The notes: generated by a model from the sequence alone, not told the origin. A stretch of DNA of 17,288 bases from an uncultured Azospirillum sp. (GCA_947383875.1 CANDEX010000031.1:1-17288), one strand, 5' to 3'. Shown: positions 6,643 through 14,710, counted from the first letter of the stretch. Made by a program: numbers and translations.

Positions 6643-8097
6643 TTACTTCCTTACAAACTTGGCATCAGCTTCCAAAGCGGAAGCAATTTTAAAGACTGTC
6701 GCTTCATCAAAAGCTTTACCGATAACCTGTAATCCCAACGGCAACCCTTTCGCAGAAAGACCTATTGGCAAACTAAGCCCCGGCAGCCCTGCTAAATTGA
6801 CCGAAACGGTAAACACGTCATTCAAATACATATTAATCGGATTATCCTGCATAGACTTATCACCAATCGGAAACGCAGCTGTCGGCGCAGTCGGTGTCAG
6901 AATAGCATCACATTTTTCAAAAGCTTTGATAAAATCTTGACGCACAAGTTGGCGGATTTTCTGAGCTTTAAGATAATAAGCATCATAATATCCTGCTGAC
7001 AAAACATAGGTCCCAATCATAATACGACGCTTAACTTCCGCACCAAAACCCTCGGTACGCGCATTGATATACAAATCATCCAAATGCTGCCCCGGAACTC
7101 TTAACCCGTAACGAATACCGTCATAACGCGCTAAATTTGAAGAAGCTTCCGCCGGTGCGATAATGTAATAAGCCGCCAAAGCATATTTGGTATGCGGCAG
7201 AGAAATATTAACAATTTCTGCGCCGCGGGATTTTAGCATTTCAATCCCTTTATCCCAATAAGCGGCAATCTCCGCGTTTAAGCCATCCGGACGATATTCT
7301 GCCGGAATACCGATTTTCATGCCGCGAATATCCTGATTGAGAAAACTTTCAAAATCCGGAACCGCTATATTTGCAGAAGTACTGTCTTTTGCATCATAAC
7401 CGGACATTGCCGTCAACATAATCGCCGCATCACGAACATCTTTGGTAATTGGGCCGGCTTGATCCAAAGAGGAAGCAAACGCAATAATTCCATAACGAGA
7501 GCAACGACCATAAGTCGGCTTAATCCCAGTCACCCCGCAAAAAGCTGACGGCTGACGAATAGAACCGCCGGTATCTGTTCCGGTCGCTCCGGCACAAACA
7601 TTTGCCGCCACAGCGGCTGCTGAACCACCGGATGAACCGCCGGCAACCAACTTTTCATCTTTGCTCCAAGGATTAACAGCCGGTCCGTAATAACTGGTTT
7701 CATTACTTCCGCCCATAGCAAACTCATCCATATTCAGTTTACCCAAAACAGAAGCACCTGCAGCCAAAAGCTTTCCTGTAACCGTTGATTCATATTGCGG
7801 AACAAATCCGTCAAGAATATGCGAACAAGCGGTGGTTCGAATACCTTTGGTACAGAATAAATCTTTAATCCCCAAAGGAATACCCTCCAAAGCCCCGTTT
7901 GTTCCTTTAGCATATTTTTCGTCAGAAACTTTAGCCTGTTCCAAAGCTATTTCCGGCGTTTCAAGCACATAAGCATTATATTGCCGATTATCTTCCATGG
8001 CTTTAACATACGCAGAAGCCACTTCCGTTGCGGAGAAATCACGTTTTTTCAGACCATCCCGAGTCTCAGCTATTGTTAATTTTGTTAAATCACTCAT
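6643..8097 (-). CDS. gatA: Asp-tRNA(Asn)/Glu-tRNA(Gln) amidotransferase subunit A
   Basis: 484 residues, normal length. GatA is the amidase that releases ammonia from glutamine for GatB. The amidase-signature catalytic triad is visible: Lys78 in GIKDLF, the cis-serine Ser155 in [13 protein letters not shown], and the nucleophile Ser179 in [12 protein letters not shown], matching the S. aureus GatA positions within one residue. The ATG at 8097 overlaps the stop of the small membrane-anchored gene by four bases (ATGA), so translation is coupled to it rather than directly to gatC. Confidence 0.98.
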   Translation of the reverse strand: MSDLTKLTIAETRDGLKKRDFSATEVASAYVKAMEDNRQYNAYVLETPEIALEQAKVSDEKYAKGTNGALEGIPLGIKDLFCTKGIRTTACSHILDGFVPQYESTVTGKLLAAGASVLGKLNMDEFAMGGSNETSYYGPAVNPWSKDEKLVAGGSSGGSAAAVAANVCAGATGTDTGGSIRQPSAFCGVTGIKPTYGRCSRYGIIAFASSLDQAGPITKDVRDAAIMLTAMSGYDAKDSTSANIAVPDFESFLNQDIRGMKIGIPAEYRPDGLNAEIAAYWDKGIEMLKSRGAEIVNISLPHTKYALAAYYIIAPAEASSNLARYDGIRYGLRVPGQHLDDLYINARTEGFGAEVKRRIMIGTYVLSAGYYDAYYLKAQKIRQLVRQDFIKAFEKCDAILTPTAPTAAFPIGDKSMQDNPINMYLNDVFTVSVNLAGLPGLSLPIGLSAKGLPLGLQVIGKAFDEATVFKIASALEADAKFVRK

Positions 8098-8462
8098 TCT
8101 TCTACACTTTCATCTTTAACGCCGTTCAACAGTTTTAATTGCTTTTTTAATTCCTCCAACGGAATCTGAATCTGCTTATCTCCGTGACCGACTTTCATGC
8201 TGCCGCCGTCAATTTTTATTTCCACCGGTTTTCCATCTTTTGTTCCGACAACAGATAAGCCGTCCCTTCCCAGCCGAACATTAAATTTATTACCCTCACC
8301 ATCTTCTTTAACCAAACTGAGACCGTCAGTTCCCACACTCATCCCGGGAACCTTATCTTGAATACTTTTAACCGTGCGATAGATTGTCCAGGCTTTCCAG
8401 GCACCCCAGCTTAACAAAACAACAACGATGCCCCCAATAATCCATTTTACTTTAGTGTTCAT
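8094..8462 (-). CDS. Unknown single-pass membrane protein with short repeats, inside the gat operon
   Basis: 122 residues with no family that I recognise. Residues 7-27 ([19 protein letters not shown]) form one membrane anchor preceded by two lysines, so the rest probably faces the periplasm. The remainder holds three successive, similar segments of about 20 residues: [20 protein letters not shown] (45-64), [19 protein letters not shown] (66-84) and [18 protein letters not shown] (85-102). This suggests short beta repeats. It ends in a charged helix with ELKKQLKLL. The gene sits between gatC (3 bp away) and gatA (4-bp overlap), an unusual insertion between two subunits of one enzyme. It could simply be carried along in the operon. 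No cysteine, lipobox or catalytic motif is seen. Confidence 0.85.
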   Translation of the reverse strand: MNTKVKWIIGGIVVVLLSWGAWKAWTIYRTVKSIQDKVPGMSVGTDGLSLVKEDGEGNKFNVRLGRDGLSVVGTKDGKPVEIKIDGGSMKVGHGDKQIQIPLEELKKQLKLLNGVKDESVEE

Positions 8463-8465
8463 ATT

Positions 8466-8753
8466 TTATTCCACCACTTTGGGAACCACAAAATATCCAT
8501 ATTCGGCCTGAGGAGCATTTGCCAAAACGGCAGCGGCCTGATTCCCTTCAGTCACCTTATCATCACGACAGGAAATATGGCTGTCATTAACAGATACCAG
8601 AGGCTCAACATTATCTGTATCAACTTCGTTCAACTGCTCAATCCAAGACAAAATCTTATTAAATTCCTGCTCGGCAGCTTCAATTTTGTCATCATCAATT
8701 TTCAAACGTGACAAAAACGCCACCTTTTTAACTGTTTCCTTATCTATAGCCAT
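8466..8753 (-). CDS. gatC: Asp-tRNA(Asn)/Glu-tRNA(Gln) amidotransferase subunit C
   Basis: 95 residues, the usual GatC length. GatC wraps between GatA and GatB and stabilises the complex. The family opening MAIDKETVKKVAFLSRLKID is present, followed by QEFNKILSWIEQLNEVDTDN and VEPLVSV. The end, EYGYFVVPKVVE, is the conserved C-terminal tail. It starts ten bases after the sppA stop, so it is read from the sppA promoter unless one lies within sppA. Confidence 0.97.
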   Translation of the reverse strand: MAIDKETVKKVAFLSRLKIDDDKIEAAEQEFNKILSWIEQLNEVDTDNVEPLVSVNDSHISCRDDKVTEGNQAAAVLANAPQAEYGYFVVPKVVE

Positions 8754-8763
8754 TTTCTTTTCC

Positions 8764-10578
8764 TTACATATTCAATTTTAACGGCGGTAAAACCGTTTCA
8801 TATTGCAATCTTTTTAGCATATTAACGGCATCAATATCAAGTCCCATTTGTTTAACCGTTTTATTAACCGAAATTTTCGCTCCGCCATTAATTAACTCGG
8901 CAACTTTTTCCTGAAAAGTTTTGGCTTTCGGATAATAAACAATATTAAAACGGCCTTGCGGAGCTATATCACTCAGCTTTTTAGCCCAAATGACAGCCTG
9001 ACTGATTCCGCCAAGTTCATCTATCAAACCGTTATCAACGGCCTGCTGTCCGGTCCAAACTCTGCCACGTGCTAATTTATCCATTCCATCGGAAGTAATC
9101 TGACGTGCTTCTGCAACTTTGGTCACAAAATCATGATAAACATTATCCAAAGACTTATTAAACACAGCTTTTTCTGAAGCACTGAACTTGTGATTAGCCG
9201 ATAAAATCCCGGCATTATCACCAAATTTGACCTCACCCCAATTAACTTTTAATTTATTCCATAAACCTGCAAATACGATTTTACCGCCTAAAACACCGAT
9301 AGAACCGGTAATCGTTGCCGGTTCAGCCAGCAACTTATCTCCGGCCAAGGCAACAAAATACCCACCGGAAGCGGCATAATCGCCCATAGATACAATTATC
9401 GGCAGATGATTCTTCTCTTTCAGACGCATCAATGCATTCCAAATTTCATTTGAAGCACTGTAACTGCCGCCCGGGCTGTTTATCCGCAACACTAAAGCTT
9501 TGACATTTCCATTAGCTGCGATTTCATCCAATTGCTGAATAAACGTTTCCGCCCCGATAACATTATCACCTCGTAAAGGGTTGCTCTGACTTTTTCCCGC
9601 ATCAATGGTTCCTTCCATTGTCACAAAAGCAATCACCGGCAAACCCTTATCTCCATCACCGACACTGGCGGCATAATCATACATATCAATCATCTTTCCG
9701 CCGGTTTCATTCATAACCTTTTCAATCAACTCAGGACGATAAGCTACCCGGTCAATAAGCTTTTCATCCACACCCGTTTCAGCAAAAACCGGAGCCTCAT
9801 TAATCAGCTTACGCAACTGTTTTTTATCAATTTTCCTCTCGGCACTGACATCATTCACAATCTGCTCAAACAAACTGCGCCCCATTTGTTCAGTCTCTTT
9901 TTTATATGGAACCGTAAAATCAGAATAAAGTAGTGATGCCGCCGCATTTTTATATTCATGGCGAGCATAAAATTCCGCCGTTACGCCAATTTTTTCCAAC
10001 AAACCCTTGAGAAAAGGAATTTCCATGTTTAATCCCGTAATTCCGATTTCTGTATTGGGTTGCATCCAAATTTCATCAAACGCTGTTGCCAAATAATATT
10101 CATCTGTTCCGCCGCCAAAACTCCCCATCCCGGTTGAATAGATATAAGCTTTTTTGCCCGTTGCGCGAAAATCCTTAATAGCTTGCCGTAGTTCCTGAAG
10201 CTGCGCCAATCCGAAATGAGAATTATTTACCTGCGCAATAATAGCCTTAACTCGACCATCCAAAGCGGCTGCTCGAATAGCCACAATCAAATCATAAAAA
10301 GAAATACTTGGCGTTTCGCTGAATTCAGCAATTAAATCATCACTGCGAAGCTCCGGATAAGTCCGATTTAAATCTAATGTAATAATTGCCTGACGCGGCA
10401 CCGGCTGTGTCATAACCGACGGAGTTTTCAGCATATTTAATGCAACCGCCAATAACATAATGAACAATGCACCAAATAATGCAAAAGAATAAGTAACTGA
10501 TTTCAAAAGAATTTTAACAGCCAGAGCCTTGCGTTTTTTTATCTTTAATTCCGGAAACGGACTTCTAAATTCCACCAT
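8764..10578 (-). CDS. sppA: Signal peptide peptidase SppA, 67K type
   Basis: 604 residues, the double-domain form. SppA is an inner-membrane serine protease that degrades cleaved signal peptides. One membrane anchor is at about residues 28-50 (YSFALFGALFIMLLAVALNM). Two ClpP-like domains follow. In the first, general base Lys210 lies in HEYKNAAAS; in the second, nucleophile Ser404 lies in DYAASGGYFVALAGDK. These match the E. coli Lys209/Ser409 dyad split across the two domains. GSIGVLGGK and INSPGGSYSAS are further family motifs. The ATG at 10578 has GGGGA four bases upstream. It is first in the operon with gatC, the unknown gene, gatA and gatB, a pairing with no obvious functional reason. 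Confidence 0.96.
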   Translation of the reverse strand: MVEFRSPFPELKIKKRKALAVKILLKSVTYSFALFGALFIMLLAVALNMLKTPSVMTQPVPRQAIITLDLNRTYPELRSDDLIAEFSETPSISFYDLIVAIRAAALDGRVKAIIAQVNNSHFGLAQLQELRQAIKDFRATGKKAYIYSTGMGSFGGGTDEYYLATAFDEIWMQPNTEIGITGLNMEIPFLKGLLEKIGVTAEFYARHEYKNAAASLLYSDFTVPYKKETEQMGRSLFEQIVNDVSAERKIDKKQLRKLINEAPVFAETGVDEKLIDRVAYRPELIEKVMNETGGKMIDMYDYAASVGDGDKGLPVIAFVTMEGTIDAGKSQSNPLRGDNVIGAETFIQQLDEIAANGNVKALVLRINSPGGSYSASNEIWNALMRLKEKNHLPIIVSMGDYAASGGYFVALAGDKLLAEPATITGSIGVLGGKIVFAGLWNKLKVNWGEVKFGDNAGILSANHKFSASEKAVFNKSLDNVYHDFVTKVAEARQITSDGMDKLARGRVWTGQQAVDNGLIDELGGISQAVIWAKKLSDIAPQGRFNIVYYPKAKTFQEKVAELINGGAKISVNKTVKQMGLDIDAVNMLKRLQYETVLPPLKLNM

Positions 10579-10614
10579 AACTTCCCCATTCTTTATATAA
10601 GATTTCTGTTAAGT

Positions 10615-10650
10615 ATAAACCGATGATTGCGGCAAACAAGCTATTCCTGC
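10615..10650 (-). promoter_or_regulatory. Weak candidate promoter for the sppA-gat operon
   Basis: On the minus strand TATACT follows TTGTTT at a 16-base spacing, about 35-40 bases ahead of the sppA start. The -10 box is 5/6 but the -35 box only 3/6. A second AT-rich box, TATATA, lies closer to the gene. The choice is unsure. Confidence 0.3.
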
Positions 10651-10758
10651 ATTTTCCACAGTCAAACAATTTTTCTTATGCATCAAATAATCCGCTATTC
10701 CGTCATTTCTCCTTCCATATGACATCTGAAGCTGTCGTCCTGAACCGTATTTTTTATC

Positions 10759-10868
10759 TGTCATTCCGAACCGCAACACAGTGAAGGATCCATATTCAAA
10801 CCGGCACGATGTTGATAATGCGGCAGCCCAAACATAGATTCTTCGTCGCACAGCTCCTCAGCATGACA
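10759..10868. repeat. Degenerate inverted repeat of the GTCATTCCGA type
   Basis: The element starts TGTCATTCCGAACCGCAAC and ends CTCAGCATGACA. Its arms (10759-10791 and 10836-10868) match at about 19 of 33 positions when one is inverted. The arms carry GAAGGATC and GATTCTTCG, the phrases of the dispersed intergenic repeats of this style in many bacterial genomes. Two more decayed starts, CGTCATTTCT (10701) and GTCGTCCTGAACCG (10734), precede it. No transposase is present, so it would be a passive palindromic repeat. Confidence 0.5.
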
Positions 10869-11040
10869 CTCCCACCGTTCTCTTCTCCCTCCACACACCG
10901 CTCTTTGCTCCTACATTTGCCACCATGTTTTCCCCTCTGCCTCGACATCCGACCATCCATATACGCAACTTGCCCCAGACACCCTCCCAATATTCACTCC
11001 CCCATCGGCCAACTTTCCTTCCGACCAAACAATCGCAATA
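10861..11040. other. Gene-free C-rich, G-poor stretch
   Basis: By hand count these 180 bases hold 79 C and 17 G on the plus strand, quite unlike the rest of the window. Several frames stay open through it on both strands only because of this bias. One minus-strand frame contains VSGASCVYGWSDVEAEGKTW, which looks protein-like, but the frame ends without a recognisable domain. It may be an eroded gene on the minus strand, or sequence under strand-biased mutation. Confidence 0.5.
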
Positions 11041-11044
11041 TTTT

Positions 11045-11077
11045 GATTGCAAAATAAAAATAATTGCCTAATATAAC
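11045..11077 (+). promoter_or_regulatory. Candidate promoter for the structured RNA
   Basis: TATAAC at 11072-11077 or TAATAT at 11069-11074 can serve as -10 box. TTGCAA at 11047-11052 is the -35 candidate, 16 bases from TAATAT and 19 from TATAAC. An AT-rich spacer helps. The start would be near 11080-11085. Moderate evidence only. Confidence 0.4.
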
Positions 11078-11082
11078 TCTCG

Positions 11083-11240
11083 CAGCCGAGAGATTGGTTG
11101 TGGTGTCTCAAAAACATCTCAAAGATAAAATATCCTCCATTTTGGGGGAGTGGTCGATATAAGGCGCAAGCACGAATAAGACCGACTGTTATTGGCAGTT
11201 TTTGAGCTCCTCCACCTTTTTTTATAAAAAGGTGGTTTTG
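11083..11240 (+). ncRNA. Candidate structured RNA or leader upstream of the XRE gene
   Basis: No credible reading frame. The arms CTCAAAAAC (11107-11115) and GTTTTTGAG (11198-11206) are perfectly complementary over nine bases and enclose about 80 bases with further local hairpins: GATA/TATC (11124-11134), CTCC/GGAG (11135-11150) and GGTC/GACC (around 11152-11183). The unit ends in a strong terminator. It lacks the signatures of SRP RNA, tmRNA, RNase P RNA and the common riboswitches. The long closing stem, inner bulges and terminator are consistent with a 6S-like or regulatory RNA, or with an attenuated leader of the XRE gene 80 bases downstream, which has no clear promoter of its own. Confidence 0.45.
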
Positions 11241-11245
11241 TTTTT
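11212..11245 (+). terminator. Strong rho-independent terminator
   Basis: CCACCTTTTT (11212-11221) pairs with AAAAAGGTGG (11226-11235), 10 bp and a four-base loop, then TTTTGTTTTT. Plus-strand orientation. No gene lies directly before it, which is the main reason for calling an RNA at 11083-11240. Confidence 0.85.
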
Positions 11246-11260
11246 AAAATCCTTTCTCTG

Positions 11261-11284
11261 CCTCCCCTTAATTTTAAGGGGAGG
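11261..11284. repeat. Perfect 11-bp hairpin CCTCCCCTTAA
   Basis: CCTCCCCTTAA and TTAAGGGGAGG are separated by two bases. No T-run follows on either strand, so it is not a typical terminator. It stands 35 bases ahead of the XRE start, in the untranslated leader, and is followed by GGAGGGG, which could pair with the same CCTCCCC arm. Confidence 0.6.
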
Positions 11285-11319
11285 TATGGAGGGGATTAAT
11301 AAACCTAAAGGAGCTTGGA

Positions 11320-11574
11320 ATGTTAGAAAAAGTAACGCTGCAAATCACACCCAAAGATTTGCAAACCACCATCGGGCGGACACTCGGTATTTGGTTGATG
11401 ATGATACGCTCACAACGCAACATCAGCCGGGAGCAAGTCTGCCGCGAAACCAAAATTAATCCGAAAAGTCTGGAGAAAATTGAAAGCGGCCGTGCTGCCA
11501 TAACCAATATGGATATCGGTTATTTACTGGACTATTATCAGCTTAATGTCAGCGTGGTTTTGGAAAACGGATAA
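11320..11574 (+). CDS. Small XRE-family helix-turn-helix regulator
   Basis: 84 residues from the ATG at 11320, with AAAGGAG (11307-11313) six bases upstream. The Cro/C1-type helix-turn-helix spans about residues 20-77: LGIWLMMIRSQRNISREQVC is helices 1-2, and ETKINPKSLEKIESGRAAI is the recognition region, with the family phrase KIESGRA. It binds DNA probably as a dimer; there is no extra sensory domain. The 19-residue N-terminal part, MLEKVTLQITPKDLQTTIG, is a short addition. It is a single gene between the candidate RNA and a shared terminator with fabI. Its targets are unknown; the hairpin in its own leader is a possible regulatory site. Confidence 0.88.
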   Translation: MLEKVTLQITPKDLQTTIGRTLGIWLMMIRSQRNISREQVCRETKINPKSLEKIESGRAAITNMDIGYLLDYYQLNVSVVLENG

Positions 11575-11604
11575 AGTTTTCATCCTGGAAAAGAGGGAGA
11601 GTAT

Positions 11605-11637
11605 AAAAAAAACCGGAGCATACCTGCCCCGGTTTTT
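11605..11637. terminator. Bidirectional terminator between the XRE gene and fabI
   Basis: AAAAACCGG and CCGGTTTTT form the stem, with a mismatched A/C pair and an inner GCA/TGC closing the loop TACC. A-run on one side and T-run on the other let it serve both convergent genes. Confidence 0.85.
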
Positions 11638-11653
11638 CAACTAATCTAAAACA

Positions 11654-12484
11654 CTAGAATTCAGACAGAACCTGACCGGATTCATGAGCGTTTTTCAAAG
11701 AAACCATACCAACCATATGGTAACCGGCATCAACGTGCAATACTTCGCCGGTAATAGCTTCGCCCAAAGGAGACAGCAGAGCCAAAGCAGCGCGACCGAC
11801 TTCTTCTTGAGTAACATTGCGCTGTAACGGAGCATTCAGTTCATTCCAACGCAGGATTTTACGGAAATCACCAATACCGGAAGCAGCCAATGTCTTAATC
11901 GGACCGGCAGAAACGGCATTAACGCGAACGCCCTGCTCACCCATATCAACGGCAGCATAACGAACAGCAGCCTCCAAAGCAGCCTTGGCAACACCCATAA
12001 TATTATAGTTCGGCAATGTTCTTTCACCACCCAGATATGTCAAGGTAACAATAGAACCGTTTTCACTCATGTAAGGAGAAGCACAACGGCAGGTTTCCAA
12101 CAAAGAATAGCAGGAAATATGCATTGTGTTGAGGAAGTTCGGCAAAGTCGTATCAATTGTACGGCCTTTAAGCTCGTTTTTGTCAGAAAATGCAATAGCA
12201 TGAACCACAAAGTCAATTTTCCCCCATTTTTCACCCAATTCTTTAAAGCAGGCTTCCACACTGGCGGAGTCGGTCACATCACATTGAATCAAAGTCGGTT
12301 CAAAGCTCAGGGTTTCCGATAAAGGTTTAACTCTTTTTTCCAAAGCTTCATTCTGATAAGAAAAAGCAATCTGAGCGCCTTGCGCATCCAAAGCCTGAGC
12401 AATACCCCAAGCAATAGACTTGTCATTGGCAAGTCCCATAATCAAACCTTTTTTACCAGCCATAAGCGGCGCAGCTGTAGTCAT
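11654..12484 (-). CDS. fabI: Enoyl-[acyl-carrier-protein] reductase (NADH)
   Basis: 276 residues, short-chain dehydrogenase fold. FabI reduces the trans-2 double bond of enoyl-ACP, the last step of each fatty-acid elongation cycle. GLIMGLANDKSIAWGIA is the FabI-type nucleotide-binding loop, lacking the usual GxxxGxG spacing. The active-site pair is Tyr150 (LTYLGGER) and Tyr160 with Lys167 (NYNIMGVAK), the YX6K arrangement. AVSAGPIKTLAASGI is the substrate-loop region. AAAGGA lies seven bases before the ATG. It is single-gene and divergent from the YihY-type gene. Confidence 0.97.
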   Translation of the reverse strand: MTTAAPLMAGKKGLIMGLANDKSIAWGIAQALDAQGAQIAFSYQNEALEKRVKPLSETLSFEPTLIQCDVTDSASVEACFKELGEKWGKIDFVVHAIAFSDKNELKGRTIDTTLPNFLNTMHISCYSLLETCRCASPYMSENGSIVTLTYLGGERTLPNYNIMGVAKAALEAAVRYAAVDMGEQGVRVNAVSAGPIKTLAASGIGDFRKILRWNELNAPLQRNVTQEEVGRAALALLSPLGEAITGEVLHVDAGYHMVGMVSLKNAHESGQVLSEF

Positions 12485-12585
12485 AATATTTTCCTTTGCT
12501 TAATTAAAAAAATTAATGTAGAAACTAATAAAGCTATTTAATAAATTATACGTTCTTTGTAAACAATTTTTTTTGAGAGACCGGT
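12485..12585. promoter_or_regulatory. Divergent intergenic region of fabI and the YihY-type gene
   Basis: About 100 AT-rich bases that must hold the promoters of both genes. TATAAT on the minus strand (plus 12545-12550) is a perfect -10 box for fabI, but no -35 box stands at the right distance. No plus-strand promoter could be chosen. Confidence 0.3.
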
Positions 12586-13497
12586 ATGTATTGGAAAACT
12601 CTATTTAAAAGACCCGTTAAACATAAATTACAACAACAGTTGGATACCATCCGCGAATTTTTATTTTTCCTCTCCAAACGCGCCCAAAACGACACCATTT
12701 TCCGCGTAGCTGCCTCACTCAGCTATACATCGCTGATTGCCATAGTCCCGCTGTTTGCCATCGGTCTGGCAATTTTTTCGGCTTTTCCGGTCTTCAACAG
12801 CGTACGAGACCAAATTGAAGAATTTCTCTTAAAAAACTTTGTTCCCACCATTGAGCAGGAAGTCAGCCAATATTTTTCCGAATTTCTCAATGCAACCGGA
12901 CAACTGACAACTTTCGGCGTTGTCGGCCTTGCTATTACTGCAATTTTGATGTTATCCACCATTGAAAACAGCTTAAACTTCATATTCAAAATCACCCGCC
13001 CCAGACGCTTCACCACCAAAATCACCCTTTATTGGACAGTTATCACTCTCGGACCGCTGTTGCTCGGTGCTGCATTTTCTCTCCGCGGCTATCTGTTTAC
13101 CCTCCAAAAAATTATGCCTGAAACAATGGACAACAACAGCTTGTGGATAAGTACCATGCTTCCGGCCTTGATGACTTTATTGCTATTAATGCTGGTCTAC
13201 ATTTTAGTTCCCAATAAAAAAGTTCGGATTATCAATGCATTTGCCGGAGCATTCACTGCAGTTATTCTGTTCAGCCTTTTGCGCCGAGGCTTCAGTATAG
13301 CCATTACCATGAGTGCCACCTATAAAACTCTCTACGGTGCACTGGCCACCCTTCCCGTCTTTTTAGTCTGGATGTATCTTGCTTGGGCTGTCGTTATCTT
13401 TGGAGCTGTCGTTACCGCCGCACTTGAAGAATATCAACAGTTAAACGAACGCCAACTGAAAAAAATTATCGTAACCGGAAAACCCGAAAAAAGATAA
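12586..13497 (+). CDS. YihY/virulence factor BrkB family membrane protein
   Basis: 303 residues. Six membrane segments can be seen, at about residues 50-70, 105-130, 145-170, 190-210, 220-240 and 255-280. The family signatures are RVAASLSYTSLIAIVPLFAI in segment 1 and TYKTLYGALATLPVFLVWMY toward the end. This inner-membrane family was long misnamed ribonuclease BN; its true function is unsettled. The N-terminus (MYWKTLFKRPVKHKLQQQLD) and C-terminus (NERQLKKIIVTGKPEKR) are basic and cytoplasmic. It is a single gene ahead of recA, 145 bp away. Confidence 0.92.
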   Translation: MYWKTLFKRPVKHKLQQQLDTIREFLFFLSKRAQNDTIFRVAASLSYTSLIAIVPLFAIGLAIFSAFPVFNSVRDQIEEFLLKNFVPTIEQEVSQYFSEFLNATGQLTTFGVVGLAITAILMLSTIENSLNFIFKITRPRRFTTKITLYWTVITLGPLLLGAAFSLRGYLFTLQKIMPETMDNNSLWISTMLPALMTLLLLMLVYILVPNKKVRIINAFAGAFTAVILFSLLRRGFSIAITMSATYKTLYGALATLPVFLVWMYLAWAVVIFGAVVTAALEEYQQLNERQLKKIIVTGKPEKR

Positions 13498-13520
13498 AAA
13501 TAAAAACTTAAAAATTTCTC

Positions 13521-13549
13521 TTGCAAAAAGAACAAAAGTAGTACATTAT
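13521..13549 (+). promoter_or_regulatory. recA promoter
   Basis: TTGCAA (13521-13526) and CATTAT (13544-13549) are exactly 17 bases apart. The expected start is near 13556, leaving an untranslated leader of about 87 bases before the recA ATG. Confidence 0.6.
13530..13544 (+). promoter_or_regulatory. Candidate LexA box in the recA promoter
   Basis: GAAC-N7-GTAC, the complement of the alphaproteobacterial LexA direct repeat GTTC-N7-GTTC with one mismatch in one half-site. It lies inside the promoter spacer, where a repressor would block RNA polymerase. Confidence 0.5.
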
Positions 13550-13642
13550 CATTTTCATCGGGATAACTTCCATCCGCAAATTGTATTTTCTGCAAATAAG
13601 TCGGATAACATTGATATCTATAATTAACGGAAAGAGAAACTA

Positions 13643-14671
13643 ATGGAAAAAGATAAAGCACTGGACGCTGCCCTCAGCCAAATTGAACGCGCTTTCGGCA
13701 AAGGGTCGATTATGCGGCTCGGACAAAACACCAACATTGATATTGAAGCAATTTCTACCGGATCGCTGGGTATTGATATTGCACTCGGCATCGGCGGAAT
13801 GCCCAAGGGTCGTATTATTGAAATCTACGGTCCCGAAAGCTCAGGTAAAACCACTTTGGCCCTAAGTGTTATTGCTCAAGCTCAGAAAAAAGGCGGAACT
13901 TGCGCTTTTATTGATGCCGAACACGCTCTCGACCCCAGCTACGCAAAGAAAATCGGCGTAGATATTGACAACTTGTTAATCTCTCAGCCGGATGCCGGGG
14001 AACAAGCTCTGGAAATTGCTGACACACTGGTACGCTCCGGTGCTATTGATGTTCTGGTCGTTGACTCTGTTGCCGCTCTGGTTCCTAAAGCTGAACTTGA
14101 AGGCGAAATGGGCGATTCACATATGGGACTGCAAGCCCGTTTAATGAGTCAGGCTCTGCGCAAATTAACATCCACAGTTTCCCGCTCAAATACATTGATT
14201 ATCTTCATTAACCAGATTCGTATGAAAATCGGCGTCATGTTCGGTAACCCCGAAACAACCACCGGCGGTAACGCTCTCAAATTCTACGCATCGGTTCGTA
14301 TTGATATTCGCCGTGTTGGGGCCATTAAAGACAAAGATGATGTCATCGGCAGCCAAACCCGTGTTAAAATCGTTAAAAACAAAGTTGCTCCGCCGTTCAA
14401 GGTTGTTGATTTTGATATCATGTACGGCGAAGGCATCTCCAAAACCGGCGAATTGATTGATTTGGGTATCAAAGCCGGACTGGTTGAAAAAGCCGGAGCC
14501 TGGTTCTCATACAAAGGCGAAAAACTGGGACAAGGCCGAGAGAACGCCAAAATCTTCCTGCGCGACCACCCGGAAGTGGCCGAAGAAATCGAAAACAAGA
14601 TTCGCGCTGATGCCGGACACTTAACCACCGAAATGATTGGTGATGAAGACCCAGCTTCAGATGAAGCTTAA
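13643..14671 (+). CDS. recA: Recombinase RecA
   Basis: 342 residues, full length. RecA forms the filament on single-stranded DNA, performs strand exchange and triggers LexA self-cleavage. The Walker A loop GPESSGKT is at residues 63-70 (Lys69), Walker B is [11 protein letters not shown], and the L2 loop region reads [20 protein letters not shown]. The N-terminal phrase [20 protein letters not shown] is characteristic of Alphaproteobacteria. The acidic C-terminal tail, [10 protein letters not shown], is the usual self-inhibitory segment. It has its own promoter and strong terminator, so it is monocistronic; no recX follows. Confidence 0.99.
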   Translation: MEKDKALDAALSQIERAFGKGSIMRLGQNTNIDIEAISTGSLGIDIALGIGGMPKGRIIEIYGPESSGKTTLALSVIAQAQKKGGTCAFIDAEHALDPSYAKKIGVDIDNLLISQPDAGEQALEIADTLVRSGAIDVLVVDSVAALVPKAELEGEMGDSHMGLQARLMSQALRKLTSTVSRSNTLIIFINQIRMKIGVMFGNPETTTGGNALKFYASVRIDIRRVGAIKDKDDVIGSQTRVKIVKNKVAPPFKVVDFDIMYGEGISKTGELIDLGIKAGLVEKAGAWFSYKGEKLGQGRENAKIFLRDHPEVAEEIENKIRADAGHLTTEMIGDEDPASDEA

Positions 14672-14678
14672 CACAACA

Positions 14679-14710
14679 AAAAAGCCCTTGAAAACTCAAG
14701 GGCTTTTTCT
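14679..14710 (+). terminator. recA terminator
   Basis: AAAAAGCCCTTGA (14679-14691) pairs perfectly with TCAAGGGCTTTTT (14696-14708), loop AAAC. It is symmetrical and can also stop the convergent TM2 gene. Confidence 0.92.

Noticed and set aside
10609..11117. Several ORFs of 64-82 residues in the C-rich region
   Set aside because: They overlap each other on both strands, have no domain or ribosome site, and are open only because of skewed composition.
11083..11240. SRP RNA, tmRNA, RNase P RNA or a common riboswitch (TPP, cobalamin, SAM, glycine)
   Set aside because: None of the conserved core motifs of these classes could be found by eye. 6S RNA is not excluded.
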